64,000 nt of DNA from Sphingomonas sp. BK235 (lineage in GTDB: Bacteria; Pseudomonadota; Alphaproteobacteria; Sphingomonadales; Sphingomonadaceae): positions 186,001 to 250,000 of the forward strand of contig NZ_SLXN01000007.1 in NCBI RefSeq assembly GCF_004345855.1, in the 5' to 3' direction. A program made the translations under genes and the position numbers. Under the pieces are notes generated by a model, which did not search any database, was not told the DNA's origin, and saw nothing but the letters and a program-made list of their open reading frames with translations. This document shows positions 36,047 through 44,090 of the stretch, piece by piece; within the stretch, counting starts at the first letter, position 1, and each line of letters starts with the position of its first letter.

Positions 36047-36451
36047 ATGGCACTCAGCATTCGCCTGTCGCGCGGCGGCTCCAAGAAGCGTCCCTACTAC
36101 CGCATCGTGGTGGCCGACGCGCGCAGCCCGCGTGACGGCAAGTTCATCGAGAAGATCGGCAACTACAACCCGCTGCTCGGCAAGGACGACGAGAAGCGCG
36201 TCGTGCTCGACGCCGAGCGCGCCAAGCACTGGCTGGGCGTCGGCGCGCAGCCGACCGACCGCGTCGCCCGCTTCCTCGACGCCGCGGGCGTGAAGGAGCG
36301 CGCCGCGCGCAGCAACCCGAAGAAGGGCGAGCCGGGCGAGAAGGCCAAGGAGCGCGCCGAGGAGCGTGCCGAGAAGCTGAAGGCGCAGCAGGAGGCCGCC
36401 GCGGCCCCGGCCGCCGAGCCGGCCGAGGCCGAGGCGGCGAGCGCCGAGTAA
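36047..36451 (+). CDS. rpsP: 30S ribosomal protein S16
   Basis: 134 residues. The S16 core (SIRLSRGGSKKRPYYRIVVA, SPRDGKFIEKIGNYNPLL) occupies about the first 85 residues; a highly charged Ala/Glu/Lys tail (KAKERAEERAEKLKAQQEAA) follows, as in many alphaproteobacteria. AAGGAAG provides a strong ribosome-binding site. First gene of the rpsP-rimM-trmD-rplS cluster. Confidence 0.97.
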   Translation: MALSIRLSRGGSKKRPYYRIVVADARSPRDGKFIEKIGNYNPLLGKDDEKRVVLDAERAKHWLGVGAQPTDRVARFLDAAGVKERAARSNPKKGEPGEKAKERAEERAEKLKAQQEAAAAPAAEPAEAEAASAE

Positions 36452-36521
36452 GCCGGCCGGGAAGCCGATCGTCCGCTCGTGCGTTACCTGCGGCTCCATC
36501 GAGAGCCGAGAGGATTGCACG

Positions 36522-36674
36522 ATGACGATCGATCCCGACCCGCGCACCGCGCCCGACGACAATGACGACTCGACCACCCAGGACGCCACGAACCAGGGTG
36601 TCTCGAGCGAGCAGCCCGCCGAAGGGGACGACGACGCCCCCGCCGGCGGCGCCGGCTCGCCCGACCAGGCCTGA
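36522..36674 (+). CDS. Possible small acidic protein between rpsP and rimM
   Basis: A 50-codon frame reads MTIDPDPRTAPDDNDDSTTQ and ends GGAGSPDQA. GAGAGGA lies about seven bases upstream of the ATG, a better ribosome-binding site than any rimM start has. It is rich in Asp, Pro and Ser, with no hydrophobic core, probably disordered. It overlaps the N-terminal part of the longest rimM reading in another frame; if real, rimM starts later. I do not recognise a family. Confidence 0.45.
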   Translation: MTIDPDPRTAPDDNDDSTTQDATNQGVSSEQPAEGDDDAPAGGAGSPDQA

Positions 36675-37143
36675 GGCGGCGCCGGTCGACCCCGACGCGG
36701 TGGTGCTCGCCGCCGTGACGGGGGCGCATGGCATCGCCGGCGAGGTGCGGCTCAAGGTGTTCGCCGAGGCGCTCGACGCGCATCGCACGTTCAACGGCGG
36801 TGCGCTCACGCTGGTGAAGCTGCGCGACGGCACGATCGCGCGCTTCGCCGAGGTGACCGACCGCACCGCCGCGGAACGGCTTCGCGGCACCTTGCTGACG
36901 GTCGCCCGCGCTGACCTGCCGCCGCTCGGCGAGGGCGAATATTATCACGCCGACCTGCTCGGTCTCGCCGCGGTCTCGACCACGGGCGAGCCGGTCGGGC
37001 GTGTCGTCGCGGTGGAGAATTTCGGCGCCGGCGACGTGATCGAGATCGAGCGCGACGGCGGCAAACGCTTCATGGTGCCGATCAGAGCCGTGCCCGAGTG
37101 GGATCGCACGCGGCTGGTGGTCGAGGCGGCGTTCGTGGAGTGA
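36562..37143 (+). CDS. rimM: Ribosome maturation factor RimM
   Basis: The RimM core is clear: VVLAAVTGAHGIAGEVRLKVF at the N-terminal barrel (shown split as VVLAAVTGAHG / IAGEVRLKVF), EGEYYHADLLGL at the domain boundary and RFMVPIRAVPEWD in the PRC-barrel. RimM binds S19 and aids 30S assembly. The start is the least certain here: ATG 36562 adds a Pro/Thr/Arg-rich leader overlapping the acidic 50-codon frame, GTG 36598 is intermediate, and GTG 36700 begins right at the conserved core. No option has a strong ribosome-binding site. In other alphaproteobacteria trmD follows directly; here 1.9 kb intervene. Confidence 0.9.
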   Translation: MTTRPPRTPRTRVSRASSPPKGTTTPPPAAPARPTRPEAAPVDPDAVVLAAVTGAHGIAGEVRLKVFAEALDAHRTFNGGALTLVKLRDGTIARFAEVTDRTAAERLRGTLLTVARADLPPLGEGEYYHADLLGLAAVSTTGEPVGRVVAVENFGAGDVIEIERDGGKRFMVPIRAVPEWDRTRLVVEAAFVE

Positions 37144-37186
37144 GCAGGGGCTCCGTTCCCTCTCAACCCCTGCCGTTAACTCCTGC

Positions 37187-37279
37187 CGTCATCCTGAACT
37201 TGTTTCAGGATCCACCGTTCCGCGAGCGCCGCGGCTAAGTATGCCGCACGGTGGATCCCGAAACGAGTTCGGGATGACG
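37187..37279. repeat. Dispersed double-hairpin repeat, copy D (arm-specific covariation)
   Basis: Left arm CATCCTGAACTTGTTTCAGG; the right arm's reverse complement is CATCCCGAACTCGTTTCGGG. The two arms differ at three positions, but within each arm the hairpin pairs are kept (T-A in one, C-G in the other), so selection or origin acts on each small hairpin. It lies directly after rimM. Confidence 0.9.
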
Positions 37280-37313
37280 GAAGCATGGAGGCCGAATCGC
37301 TCCTGATCGCGTT

Positions 37314-37390
37314 GTGCTCCTGCGCACGCAGGAGCCCAGAGCCACGATCGCCCCGCCTCATCACCCTGGTTACCTGCCTCCGCAGGAACA
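37314..37390. repeat. Dispersed palindromic repeat, TTCCT/AGGAA family, copy L
   Basis: The left arm GTGCTCCTGCGCACGCAGGA folds on itself (GCTCC with GGAGC); the right arm CCTGCCTCCGCAGG does likewise. It resembles copy K after alaS. It ends within five bases of the flavoprotein stop codon, so the rimM-flavoprotein gap is filled by two repeat elements. Confidence 0.55.
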
Positions 37391-37394
37391 CCGT

Positions 37395-38303
37395 TCATCG
37401 CCGCAGCGGGCGCTGCTCCGCCAGCAGGTTGCGGATCGTCGTCGCGGCGACGCCGGCCTCGCCCATGGCGTGGCTGATCTGGTCGAGCCCTTTCACCACG
37501 TCTCCCGCCGCGAACAGGCCCGGCACGCTGGTGCGCTGATGGTCGTCCACCTCGAGGCAGCCGTCCTCGCTCGCGCGCGCGCCGGCCTCGATCGCGAGAT
37601 GCGAGCGGATGCGCGAGCCCAGCGCGGGATAGACGCTGTCGAACGCCATCCGCCCGCGCGCGGTGTCGAGCGCCAATCGGTCGCCCTCGATCGCATAGCC
37701 GCCGCAGGGACCATCGACCCGCACCACACCCGCCGCGTCGAGCGCTTCGGCGCAGGCCGGGTCGAGCAGATGCTCTGCCTCGGGCGCGATCAGCGTGATG
37801 TCACGGGTGAAGCCGCGCAGGAACAGCGCCTCGCGCCGGCCGCGCTCGCCGGTGCCGATCACCGCGACCCGCTTGTCGGTCACCTCATAGCCGTCGCACA
37901 CCGGGCAATAGCGCAGCAGCCCGCGCGCCAGCGCCGGGTCGTGTACCTCGGGGAGCAGCCCGTGCGGGCGGTGGTTCACTACCCCGGTCGCCAGCAGCAC
38001 GGTGCGTGCGCGATGCATGCCTTCGTCGGTGGTGGCGACGAAGCCGTCGCCGTCGCGCGCCAGCGCGATCACCTTCACCGCCTCCCGCCGCGCGCCATAT
38101 CTCTCCGCCTGGGTGAGCATCAGCCGCAGCAGCTCGGTGCCCGCGATCCCGTCGGGATAGCCGGCATGGTTGTGCGTGCACGGGATCATCGCGGCGCGGC
38201 TCGATCCCGAGTCGAACAGCCGGATCGAGAGGTGAAAGCGCGCCAGATAGATCGCCGCGGTCAGTCCGGCGGGACCGGCACCGATGATCAGGCAGTCGTC
38301 CAT
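37395..38303 (-). CDS. Thioredoxin-reductase-like FAD/NAD(P) oxidoreductase
   Basis: 302 residues from the ATG at 38303. FAD-binding GAGPAG at 8-13, the NAD(P)-binding GTGERG near 150-155, and a C-terminal FAD contact FAAGDVVKGLDQISHAMG. The redox motif Cys133-Pro-Val-Cys136 (CPVCDGYEV) replaces the CATCDG of classical TrxB, and the middle region AALSI-type dimer contacts differ, so it belongs to a TrxR-like side branch with unknown partner. It points away from vapBC, sharing a ~50-bp divergent control region, and lies inside the rimM-trmD interval. Confidence 0.86.
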   Translation of the reverse strand: MDDCLIIGAGPAGLTAAIYLARFHLSIRLFDSGSSRAAMIPCTHNHAGYPDGIAGTELLRLMLTQAERYGARREAVKVIALARDGDGFVATTDEGMHRARTVLLATGVVNHRPHGLLPEVHDPALARGLLRYCPVCDGYEVTDKRVAVIGTGERGRREALFLRGFTRDITLIAPEAEHLLDPACAEALDAAGVVRVDGPCGGYAIEGDRLALDTARGRMAFDSVYPALGSRIRSHLAIEAGARASEDGCLEVDDHQRTSVPGLFAAGDVVKGLDQISHAMGEAGVAATTIRNLLAEQRPLRR

Positions 38304-38322
38304 CTTGCTGTCGTCCCCACGT

Positions 38323-38346
38323 GTATATACATCCCGTGCATACGGG
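38323..38346 (+). promoter_or_regulatory. Inverted repeats upstream of vapBC
   Basis: GTATATAC (38323-38330) is a perfect 8-bp palindrome and CCCGTGCATACGGG (38333-38346) a 14-bp inverted repeat with a 4-base centre, ending 9 bp before the vapB ATG. The TATATAC part could serve as a -10 box. Position and symmetry fit an operator for the VapB dimer; it could also affect the divergent flavoprotein gene. Confidence 0.6.
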
Positions 38347-38355
38347 AGATCGGCG

Positions 38356-38643
38356 ATGAGTAACGAATATCGCGCCAAGGTGTTCAAGTCCGGCAATTCG
38401 GTCGCGCTGCGCCTGCCCAAGGCGCTGGGGCTGAAGGAGGGGACGGAGATGGTGGTGCGCGAGGAGCGCGACCATTATGAGTTCGCACCGGTGGAGACGG
38501 ACGATCGGCTCGATCTCTCCGCTGTCTGGGGCGCCTGTCCCGAGCTCGCGTCGGGATCGGCGGAGGAGCGCGCGTTCGAACCGTCGCCCCGAGCATGGGA
38601 CGATCCTGACTGGGCCGGTTGGAAGGCGGAAGCCGACCGGTGA
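38356..38643 (+). CDS. vapB: VapB-type antitoxin, SpoVT-AbrB fold
   Basis: 95 residues from ATG 38356. The N-terminal swapped-hairpin domain YRAKVFKSGNSVALRLPKAL, then GLKEGTEMVVREERDHYEFA, is typical of AbrB/MazE/VapB antitoxins; the acidic, Trp-containing tail (RAWDDPDWAGWKAEADR) would bind the toxin groove. The stop overlaps the vapC start (GTGA). It should repress its own promoter with VapC. Confidence 0.88.
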   Translation: MSNEYRAKVFKSGNSVALRLPKALGLKEGTEMVVREERDHYEFAPVETDDRLDLSAVWGACPELASGSAEERAFEPSPRAWDDPDWAGWKAEADR

Positions 38644-39014
38644 GATACATGGTCGACGCCAACATCGTGATCGCGCTGCTCGCCGGCGAGCCCGCCGCCT
38701 TGAGGGCGCGCGTGGAGCGCTGTCGCCGCGGCGATATCGTCCTCTCGTCGATTGCCTTGGCCGAGGTCGCTTTGGGTAGCGCGAGCGGCAAGCGCCCCTC
38801 GGCGGAGGTTCTCGAGAAGGTGACGCGGCTGTTCGACGTCCTTGCCTTCGACGCGGCGGCAGCATGGGCCTATGCCCGGCTGCCGTTCCGCCGTGGCAGT
38901 TTCGACCGGCTGATCGCCGCGCACGCCTTGGCCGCCAACACGATCCTCGTCACCAACAACGAGCGCGACTTCGCCGGCATCCCCGGCCTCGCCGTCGAGA
39001 ATTGGACCCGATGA
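38640..39014 (+). CDS. vapC: VapC-type PIN-domain ribonuclease toxin
   Basis: 124 residues from GTG 38640, overlapping the vapB stop. PIN-domain acids: Asp6 in MRYMVDANIVIALL, Glu42 in SSIALAEVALG, Asp89 in GSFDRLIAAHALAA, and the NNERDF segment near 106-111. VapC toxins cleave tRNA or rRNA using Mg2+. The stop codon overlaps the trmD ATG (ATGA), so VapBC sits directly at the head of trmD-rplS. Confidence 0.9.
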   Translation: MRYMVDANIVIALLAGEPAALRARVERCRRGDIVLSSIALAEVALGSASGKRPSAEVLEKVTRLFDVLAFDAAAAWAYARLPFRRGSFDRLIAAHALAANTILVTNNERDFAGIPGLAVENWTR

Positions 39015-39739
39015 CCTTCCGCGCCACGATCCTGACGCTCTACCCCGAGATGTTCCCCGGTCCGCTCGGCGCCGCGCTCGCGGGCCGCGCGCTGCGCGAG
39101 GGGCGGTGGAGCTGCGACCCGGTCAACATCCGCGACTTCACCGAGGACCGTCACCGCACCGTCGACGACACGCCGGCGGGGGGCGGGGCGGGGATGGTGC
39201 TGCGCGCAGATATCGTCGCGCGCGCGGTCGACGCGCACGCCGACGGGCGACCGCTGATCGCGCTCACGCCACGCGGCGCGCCGCTGACCCAGCGCCGCGT
39301 CCGCGACCTCGCCGCCGGGCCGGGCGCGGTGCTGCTGTGCGGGCGGTTCGAGGGATTCGACGAGCGCCTGTTCGAGGCGCGCGCGATCGAGCAGCTGTCG
39401 ATCGGCGACTATATCCTCTCGGGCGGCGAGATGGCCGCGCTGGTGCTGCTGGACGCTTGCGTTCGGCTGATTCCGGGGGTAATGGGCGCGGCTTCGAGCG
39501 GGGACGAGGAGAGCTTCGAGAGCGGCCTCCTCGAATATCCGCATTATACCCGACCTGTCGAATGGGAAGGGCGCACGATCCCCGAAGTGCTGCGATCGGG
39601 GGATCATGCGAGGATCGCGGCGTGGCGTCAGTCACAGGCCGAGATCGACACACGGCTACGGCGGCCGGACCTGTGGGAGCGTCACGAGGGCGCTCGGGTC
39701 GGCTCGCCCTCTGGCGCGCGGCACGGAAGTAAGGATTGA
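39011..39739 (+). CDS. trmD: tRNA (guanine-N1)-methyltransferase TrmD
   Basis: 242 residues from ATG 39011. It methylates G37 next to the anticodon of several tRNAs, preventing +1 frameshifts; usually essential. SPOUT knot motifs: CGRFEGFDERL and IGDYILSGGEMAAL; N-terminal FRATILTLYPEMFPGPLG and TVDDTPAGGGAGMVL are diagnostic. The start overlaps the vapC stop by ATGA and has no strong ribosome-binding site, pointing to translational coupling with the toxin gene. rplS follows 4 bp later. Confidence 0.97.
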   Translation: MTFRATILTLYPEMFPGPLGAALAGRALREGRWSCDPVNIRDFTEDRHRTVDDTPAGGGAGMVLRADIVARAVDAHADGRPLIALTPRGAPLTQRRVRDLAAGPGAVLLCGRFEGFDERLFEARAIEQLSIGDYILSGGEMAALVLLDACVRLIPGVMGAASSGDEESFESGLLEYPHYTRPVEWEGRTIPEVLRSGDHARIAAWRQSQAEIDTRLRRPDLWERHEGARVGSPSGARHGSKD

Positions 39740-39743
39740 CGCG

Positions 39744-40130
39744 ATGAACCTGATCCAGACGCTCGAGGCCGAGCAGATCGCCAAGTTCCACGAGAGCAAG
39801 AAGCTTCCCGAGTTCCGCCCCGGCGACACGCTGAAGGTCGGCGTGAAGGTGGTCGAGGGCGAGCGCACCCGCGTCCAGAACTTCGAGGGCGTGTGCATCG
39901 CGCGTTCGAACAAGGGCATGGGCTCGTCGTTCACCGTGCGCAAGATCAGCTTCGGCGAGGGCGTGGAGCGCGTGTTCCCGCTCTACTCGCCCAACGTCGA
40001 CTCGATCGAGGTGGTGCGCAAGGGCGCGGTGCGTCGCGCCAAGCTCTACTATCTGCGTGGCCGTACCGGTAAGTCGGCGCGTATCGCCGAGCGCCGCGAC
40101 AACCGCCCGCAGGCGCAGGCCGCCGAGTAA
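39744..40130 (+). CDS. rplS: 50S ribosomal protein L19
   Basis: 128 residues from ATG 39744, with GTAAGGA upstream. The L19 core is clear: FRPGDTLKVGVKVVEGERTR, FEGVCIARSNKGMGSSFTVR, YSPNVDSIEVVRKGAVRRAK and YYLRGRTGKSARI. It lies at the 30S-50S bridge. Last gene of the rpsP-rimM-...-trmD-rplS cluster, followed by a strong terminator. Confidence 0.97.
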   Translation: MNLIQTLEAEQIAKFHESKKLPEFRPGDTLKVGVKVVEGERTRVQNFEGVCIARSNKGMGSSFTVRKISFGEGVERVFPLYSPNVDSIEVVRKGAVRRAKLYYLRGRTGKSARIAERRDNRPQAQAAE

Positions 40131-40158
40131 GCGACGCCCGGTTTTTGGCCGGAGCGCG

Positions 40159-40194
40159 AGGGGCGCGGTGGGAGACCACCGCGCCCCTTTCTTG
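40159..40194 (+). terminator. Intrinsic terminator after rplS
   Basis: GGGGCGCGGTGG (40160-40171) pairs perfectly with CCACCGCGCCCC (40176-40187) around a GAGA loop and is followed by TTTCTTG. It ends the ribosomal cluster. Confidence 0.85.
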
Positions 40195-40240
40195 TTCGTG
40201 GGGGAGGGGGGGCGTCGCACCGCCGGTTCGCTGTAGCCGG

Positions 40241-40337
40241 CGTCATCCTGAGCTCGTCTCAGGATCCACCCGTCCGCGATCACCACCGGCCATTGGGTGC
40301 GCGGCACAGTCGATCCTGAGACAAGCTCAGGATGACG
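40241..40337. repeat. Dispersed double-hairpin repeat, copy E
   Basis: Left arm CGTCATCCTGAGCTCGTCTC, right arm reverse complement CGTCATCCTGAGCTTGTCTC. Relative to copies A-C the stem pairs at three positions are changed together (C-G to T-A, G-C to A-T, A-T to G-C). First of two elements in the 514-bp gap between rplS and the DPP4-like gene. Confidence 0.9.
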
Positions 40338-40372
40338 CCAGTGGGATAGGACATGCCTTACGTCTCTAGATG

Positions 40373-40462
40373 CCACCCCGGCGGACGCCGGGGTCCAGGT
40401 GGGGGAGGCTGGTGACGCCCACGCAGGCCTTCCCAACTGGACCCCGGCGTCCGCCGGGGTGG
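40373..40462. repeat. Palindromic repeat, CCCCGGCGTCCGCCGGGG family
   Basis: Left arm CCACCCCGGCGGACGCCGGG and its reverse complement at the right end; each arm also folds (CCCCGGCG with CGCCGGGG). The stem differs from the CATCCCGG family but the double-hairpin layout is the same. The remaining ~180 bp to the next gene hold only GC-rich imperfect hairpins. Confidence 0.8.
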
Positions 40463-40644
40463 TGCGCTTGTAGTGACGGAGCGCCCGCGTCGTCGTCGGC
40501 GCTAGCGTCGGCGCCGACATCGGAATCGGCGTTTCACCCGGAGGATCCTCCCACCACGACAGCAAGGGTGACGCTTTACCTCGCCGCCGCGCGCCGCGAT
40601 AAGGGCGGCGCGCCCGGTCCCGGGTCGCGATCCCGGAGGAATGG

Positions 40645-42882
40645 ATGCGTTCATGGTTGGCGGTGGTGGCGCTTGCGACGGTAGCAACAGGGGCGCTCGT
40701 GGATGACGCCGCCCAGGCGCAGGCCGGCGCGACCCGACCCGCGGCGCAGCGACTCACGCTCGAGCGCATCTTCGCCGCGCCCGACCTCGGCGGCCAGCAG
40801 CCGCGCGCGCTCAAGCTCTCGCCGGATGGCCGGCTGCTCACCTTCCTGCGCCCGCGCGCCGACGACCGCTTCCGCCTTGATCTCTGGGCGCGCGACACCG
40901 CCACCGGGCAGGAGCGGATGCTGGTGGACAGCACGCGCGTCGGCAGCGGCGCGGCGTTGTCGGAGGCGGAGAAGATGCAGCGCGAGCGCGCGCGCATCGG
41001 CGCACTGACCGGGATCATCCGCTACGATTGGTCCCCCGACGGGCGCCAGCTGCTCGTCCCCGCCGACGGCGACCTGTACCTCGCCGCGCTGGACGGCGCG
41101 ACGCGGCGGCTCACCGAGGTGAAGGGCGGCGTGCTCAACGGCGAGGTCTCGCCGCGCGGCGGCTACGTCAGCTACGTGCGCGACCAGAACCTGTGGCTCC
41201 AGCCGCTCGCCGGCGGCGCCGCGCGCGCGCTCACGCAGGGCGGCGGGGGCACGGTCCATTTCGGCGAGGCCGAGTTCGTCGCGCAGGAGGAGATGGACCG
41301 CCGCACCGGTTACTGGTGGAGCCCGGAGGACCGCTATGTCGCGGTCGAACGGTTCGACGAGGCACCGGTGCAGGTCTTCACCCGCGCCGCGATCGGCGCC
41401 GCCGGGACCGAGATCTACCAGCAGCGCTATCCCGCCGCGGGCACGCCCAATGTCGCGGTCGAGCTCCACGTGATGCGCGCGGACGGCAAGGGGCAGGTGA
41501 AGGTCGACCTCGGCACCGACTCCGATATCTATCTGGCGCGGGTCGACTGGCTGCCCGACGGCTCGGCGCTCCTCGTCCAGCGCGAGAACCGCGCGCAGAC
41601 CCGACTTGACGTGCTCCGCGTCGACCCCGCCACCGGCAAGGCGACACCTTTGTTCAGCGAGACCGCCGCGCCGCGCAGCTGGATCAACCTCACCGACAGC
41701 TATCGCGCGCTCGCCGACGGCGGCCTCCTGTGGCGCTCCGAGCGCGACGGTTACGGCCACCTCTGGCTGCTCCGCGGCGGTCAATGGACCCAGCTGACCA
41801 AGGGACCGTGGGTGGTCACCGGGCTGGTCGCGGTCGACGAGGCGGCGGGCAAGGTCTATTTCATGGCCAACAAGGATGACGTGCTCGAGCAGCAGCTCTA
41901 CGTCGTCCCGCTCGCCGGCGGCACGCCCGAGCGGCTGACCGAGCGCGGCTGGCAGAACAGCGTCACCGCCGACGGCGCGGCGCAGCGCTTCCTCGTCACC
42001 CGCTCCAACCCCAACCAGCCGCCGCAGGTCTATCTCGCCGACGCCGCGGGCAAGCGGCTCGCCTGGGTCAACGAGAACCGGGTCGAGGGCGGTCACCCCT
42101 ATGCGCCCTACCTCGCCGCGCACCGGCCGGTGACGTTCGGCACGATCAAGGCGGAGGACGGCACCGAGCTGCACTGGCAGATGGTCACGCCCAGGCTGGA
42201 GCCGGGCAAGCGCTACCCCGTGTTCTTCCAGCATTACGGTGGGCCGGGGCCGCAGAACGTCGCGCGCGACTGGAAGAACCCGTTGATCCAGCGCATCGTC
42301 GATCGCGGCTGGATCTACTTCGAGCTCGACAACCGCGGCTCGGCCAACCGCGGGGTCACGTTCGAGAGCGCGATCTGGCATGCGATGGGCACGGTCGAGG
42401 TCGCCGACCAGCGCGCCGGCGCGACCTATCTGAAAGCGCTCAGATACGTCGACCCGAAGCGGATCGCCACCTATGGCTGGTCCTACGGCGGCTATATGTC
42501 GCTCAAGATGATCGAGGCCGATCCCGGCCTCTACGCCGCCGCGATCTCGGGCGCACCGGTGACCGACTGGCACCTCTACGACTCGCATTACACCGAGCGT
42601 TACATGGGCGACCCGCGCACCGACGCCGCCGCCTATGACGCCTCGCGCGCGGTGCGCGACCCTAGGCGCATCACCACGCCGCTGCTGCTGATGCACGGCA
42701 TGGCCGACGACAACGTCTTCCTCGACAACAGCACCAAGGTGGCCGCCGCGCTGCAGGCGGCGGACATGCCGTTCGACCTGATGTTCTATCCCGGCAAGAC
42801 CCACTCGGCGGTGCGCGACATCCACGTCTGGACCACGATCGAGCGCTTCCTCGACACGCACGTCGGCAGCGGCCCCAAGTAA
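40645..42882 (+). CDS. Exported S9 peptidase, dipeptidyl-peptidase IV branch
   Basis: 745 residues. A signal peptide (WLAVVALATVATGALVDDAA region) precedes a DPP4-type beta-propeller with repeated SPDGR strands; FVAQEEMDRRTGYWWSPED holds the Glu-Glu pair that binds the substrate N-terminus. The hydrolase domain has the catalytic Ser in GWSYGGYMSLKM, Asp in MADDNVF and His in GKTHSAVRD. It likely removes Xaa-Pro dipeptides in the periplasm. GGAGGA lies four bases before ATG 40645. Confidence 0.93.
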   Translation: MRSWLAVVALATVATGALVDDAAQAQAGATRPAAQRLTLERIFAAPDLGGQQPRALKLSPDGRLLTFLRPRADDRFRLDLWARDTATGQERMLVDSTRVGSGAALSEAEKMQRERARIGALTGIIRYDWSPDGRQLLVPADGDLYLAALDGATRRLTEVKGGVLNGEVSPRGGYVSYVRDQNLWLQPLAGGAARALTQGGGGTVHFGEAEFVAQEEMDRRTGYWWSPEDRYVAVERFDEAPVQVFTRAAIGAAGTEIYQQRYPAAGTPNVAVELHVMRADGKGQVKVDLGTDSDIYLARVDWLPDGSALLVQRENRAQTRLDVLRVDPATGKATPLFSETAAPRSWINLTDSYRALADGGLLWRSERDGYGHLWLLRGGQWTQLTKGPWVVTGLVAVDEAAGKVYFMANKDDVLEQQLYVVPLAGGTPERLTERGWQNSVTADGAAQRFLVTRSNPNQPPQVYLADAAGKRLAWVNENRVEGGHPYAPYLAAHRPVTFGTIKAEDGTELHWQMVTPRLEPGKRYPVFFQHYGGPGPQNVARDWKNPLIQRIVDRGWIYFELDNRGSANRGVTFESAIWHAMGTVEVADQRAGATYLKALRYVDPKRIATYGWSYGGYMSLKMIEADPGLYAAAISGAPVTDWHLYDSHYTERYMGDPRTDAAAYDASRAVRDPRRITTPLLLMHGMADDNVFLDNSTKVAAALQAADMPFDLMFYPGKTHSAVRDIHVWTTIERFLDTHVGSGPK

Positions 42883-42967
42883 AGCTTGCTGTCGCGCGCG
42901 CGGCGGGCGCATTAGGGCCGCCGCGGGATGAGAATGCGCGCACGGAGCGCGCCGGGAAGGACGGACG

Positions 42968-44041
42968 ATGGGCTATCGGGTGGTGGTGGCGGGGGCCACG
43001 GGCAATGTCGGGCGCGAGATGGTCAACATCCTCGCCGAGCGCGAGTTTCCCGCCGACGAGATCGCGGTGCTGGCGTCGTCGCGCTCGGTCGGCGACCAGA
43101 TCGAGTATGGCGACACCGGCCGCATGCTCACGGTCAAGAACATCGAGCATTTCGATCCGACCGGCTGGGACATGGCGCTGTTCGCGATCGGCAGCGAGGC
43201 GACCGCGGTCTATGCGCCCAAGTTCGCCGCGGCGGGCTGCACCGTGATCGACAATTCGTCGCTCTACCGCATGGACCCGGACGTGCCGCTGATCGTGCCC
43301 GAGGTGAATGCCGCGGCGATCGACGGCTATCGTGCCAAGAACATCATCGCCAACCCGAACTGCTCGACCGCGCAGATGGTGGTGGCGCTCAAGCCACTGC
43401 ACGACGCCGCGACGATCAGGCGCGTGGTGGTGGCGACCTATCAGTCGGTCTCGGGCGCGGGCAAGATCGGCATGGACGAGCTGTTCGAGCAGAGCCGCAA
43501 CATCTTCGTCGGCGACCCCGCCGAGCCGAAGAAGTTCACCAAGCAGATCGCCTTCAACGTGATCCCGCACATCGACAGCTTCCTCGACGACGGCTCGACC
43601 AAGGAAGAGTGGAAGATGGTGGTCGAGACCAAGAAGATTCTCGACCCCAAGATCAAGGTGGTCGCCACCTGCGTGCGCGTGCCGGTCTTCGTCGGCCATT
43701 CCGAGGCGCTCAACGTGGAGTTCGAGAACGAGCTGTCCGCCGAGGACGCGCAACGGATCCTGCGCGAGGCGCCCGGCGTGATGCTGGTCGATAAGCGCGA
43801 GGACGGCGGCTATGTCACCCCGATCGAGAGCGCCGGCGACGACGCCACGTATGTCAGTCGCGTGCGCGAGGACCCGACCGTGGAGAACGGGCTTGCGCTG
43901 TGGTGCGTTAGCGACAACCTCCGCAAGGGGGCGGCGCTCAACGCGGTGCAGATCGCCGAGCTGCTCGGCCGGCGCCATCTCAAGAAAGCGGACGAGGCCG
44001 ACGACGCCGCCTTCGACGCGGTGTTCGCCGGGGAGGAGTGA
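42968..44041 (+). CDS. asd: Aspartate-semialdehyde dehydrogenase
   Basis: 357 residues. It reduces aspartyl phosphate to the semialdehyde in the route to lysine/diaminopimelate, threonine and methionine. NADP-binding GATGNVGREM at 9-18, catalytic Cys132 in IANPNCSTAQM, and a late CVRVPVFVGHSEALNVEFE with the substrate-binding Arg and catalytic His. Single gene on the plus strand, 85 bp after the peptidase. Confidence 0.97.
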   Translation: MGYRVVVAGATGNVGREMVNILAEREFPADEIAVLASSRSVGDQIEYGDTGRMLTVKNIEHFDPTGWDMALFAIGSEATAVYAPKFAAAGCTVIDNSSLYRMDPDVPLIVPEVNAAAIDGYRAKNIIANPNCSTAQMVVALKPLHDAATIRRVVVATYQSVSGAGKIGMDELFEQSRNIFVGDPAEPKKFTKQIAFNVIPHIDSFLDDGSTKEEWKMVVETKKILDPKIKVVATCVRVPVFVGHSEALNVEFENELSAEDAQRILREAPGVMLVDKREDGGYVTPIESAGDDATYVSRVREDPTVENGLALWCVSDNLRKGAALNAVQIAELLGRRHLKKADEADDAAFDAVFAGEE

Positions 44042-44090
44042 TCGGGGGCTTCTGATCGTAGCCGCTCTGCGCTGAGGTGATTGGCGGCGA

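Noticed and set aside
37144..39010. Mobile element carrying the flavoprotein and vapBC
   Set aside because: No transposase, integrase, target duplication or composition shift is visible; the flanking palindromes are the common dispersed families, so insertion by a defined element cannot be claimed.
40651..42912. 753-codon open frame antisense to the DPP4-like gene
   Set aside because: Mirrors the real gene almost exactly; composition is Arg/Ala/Val-rich with no motif.
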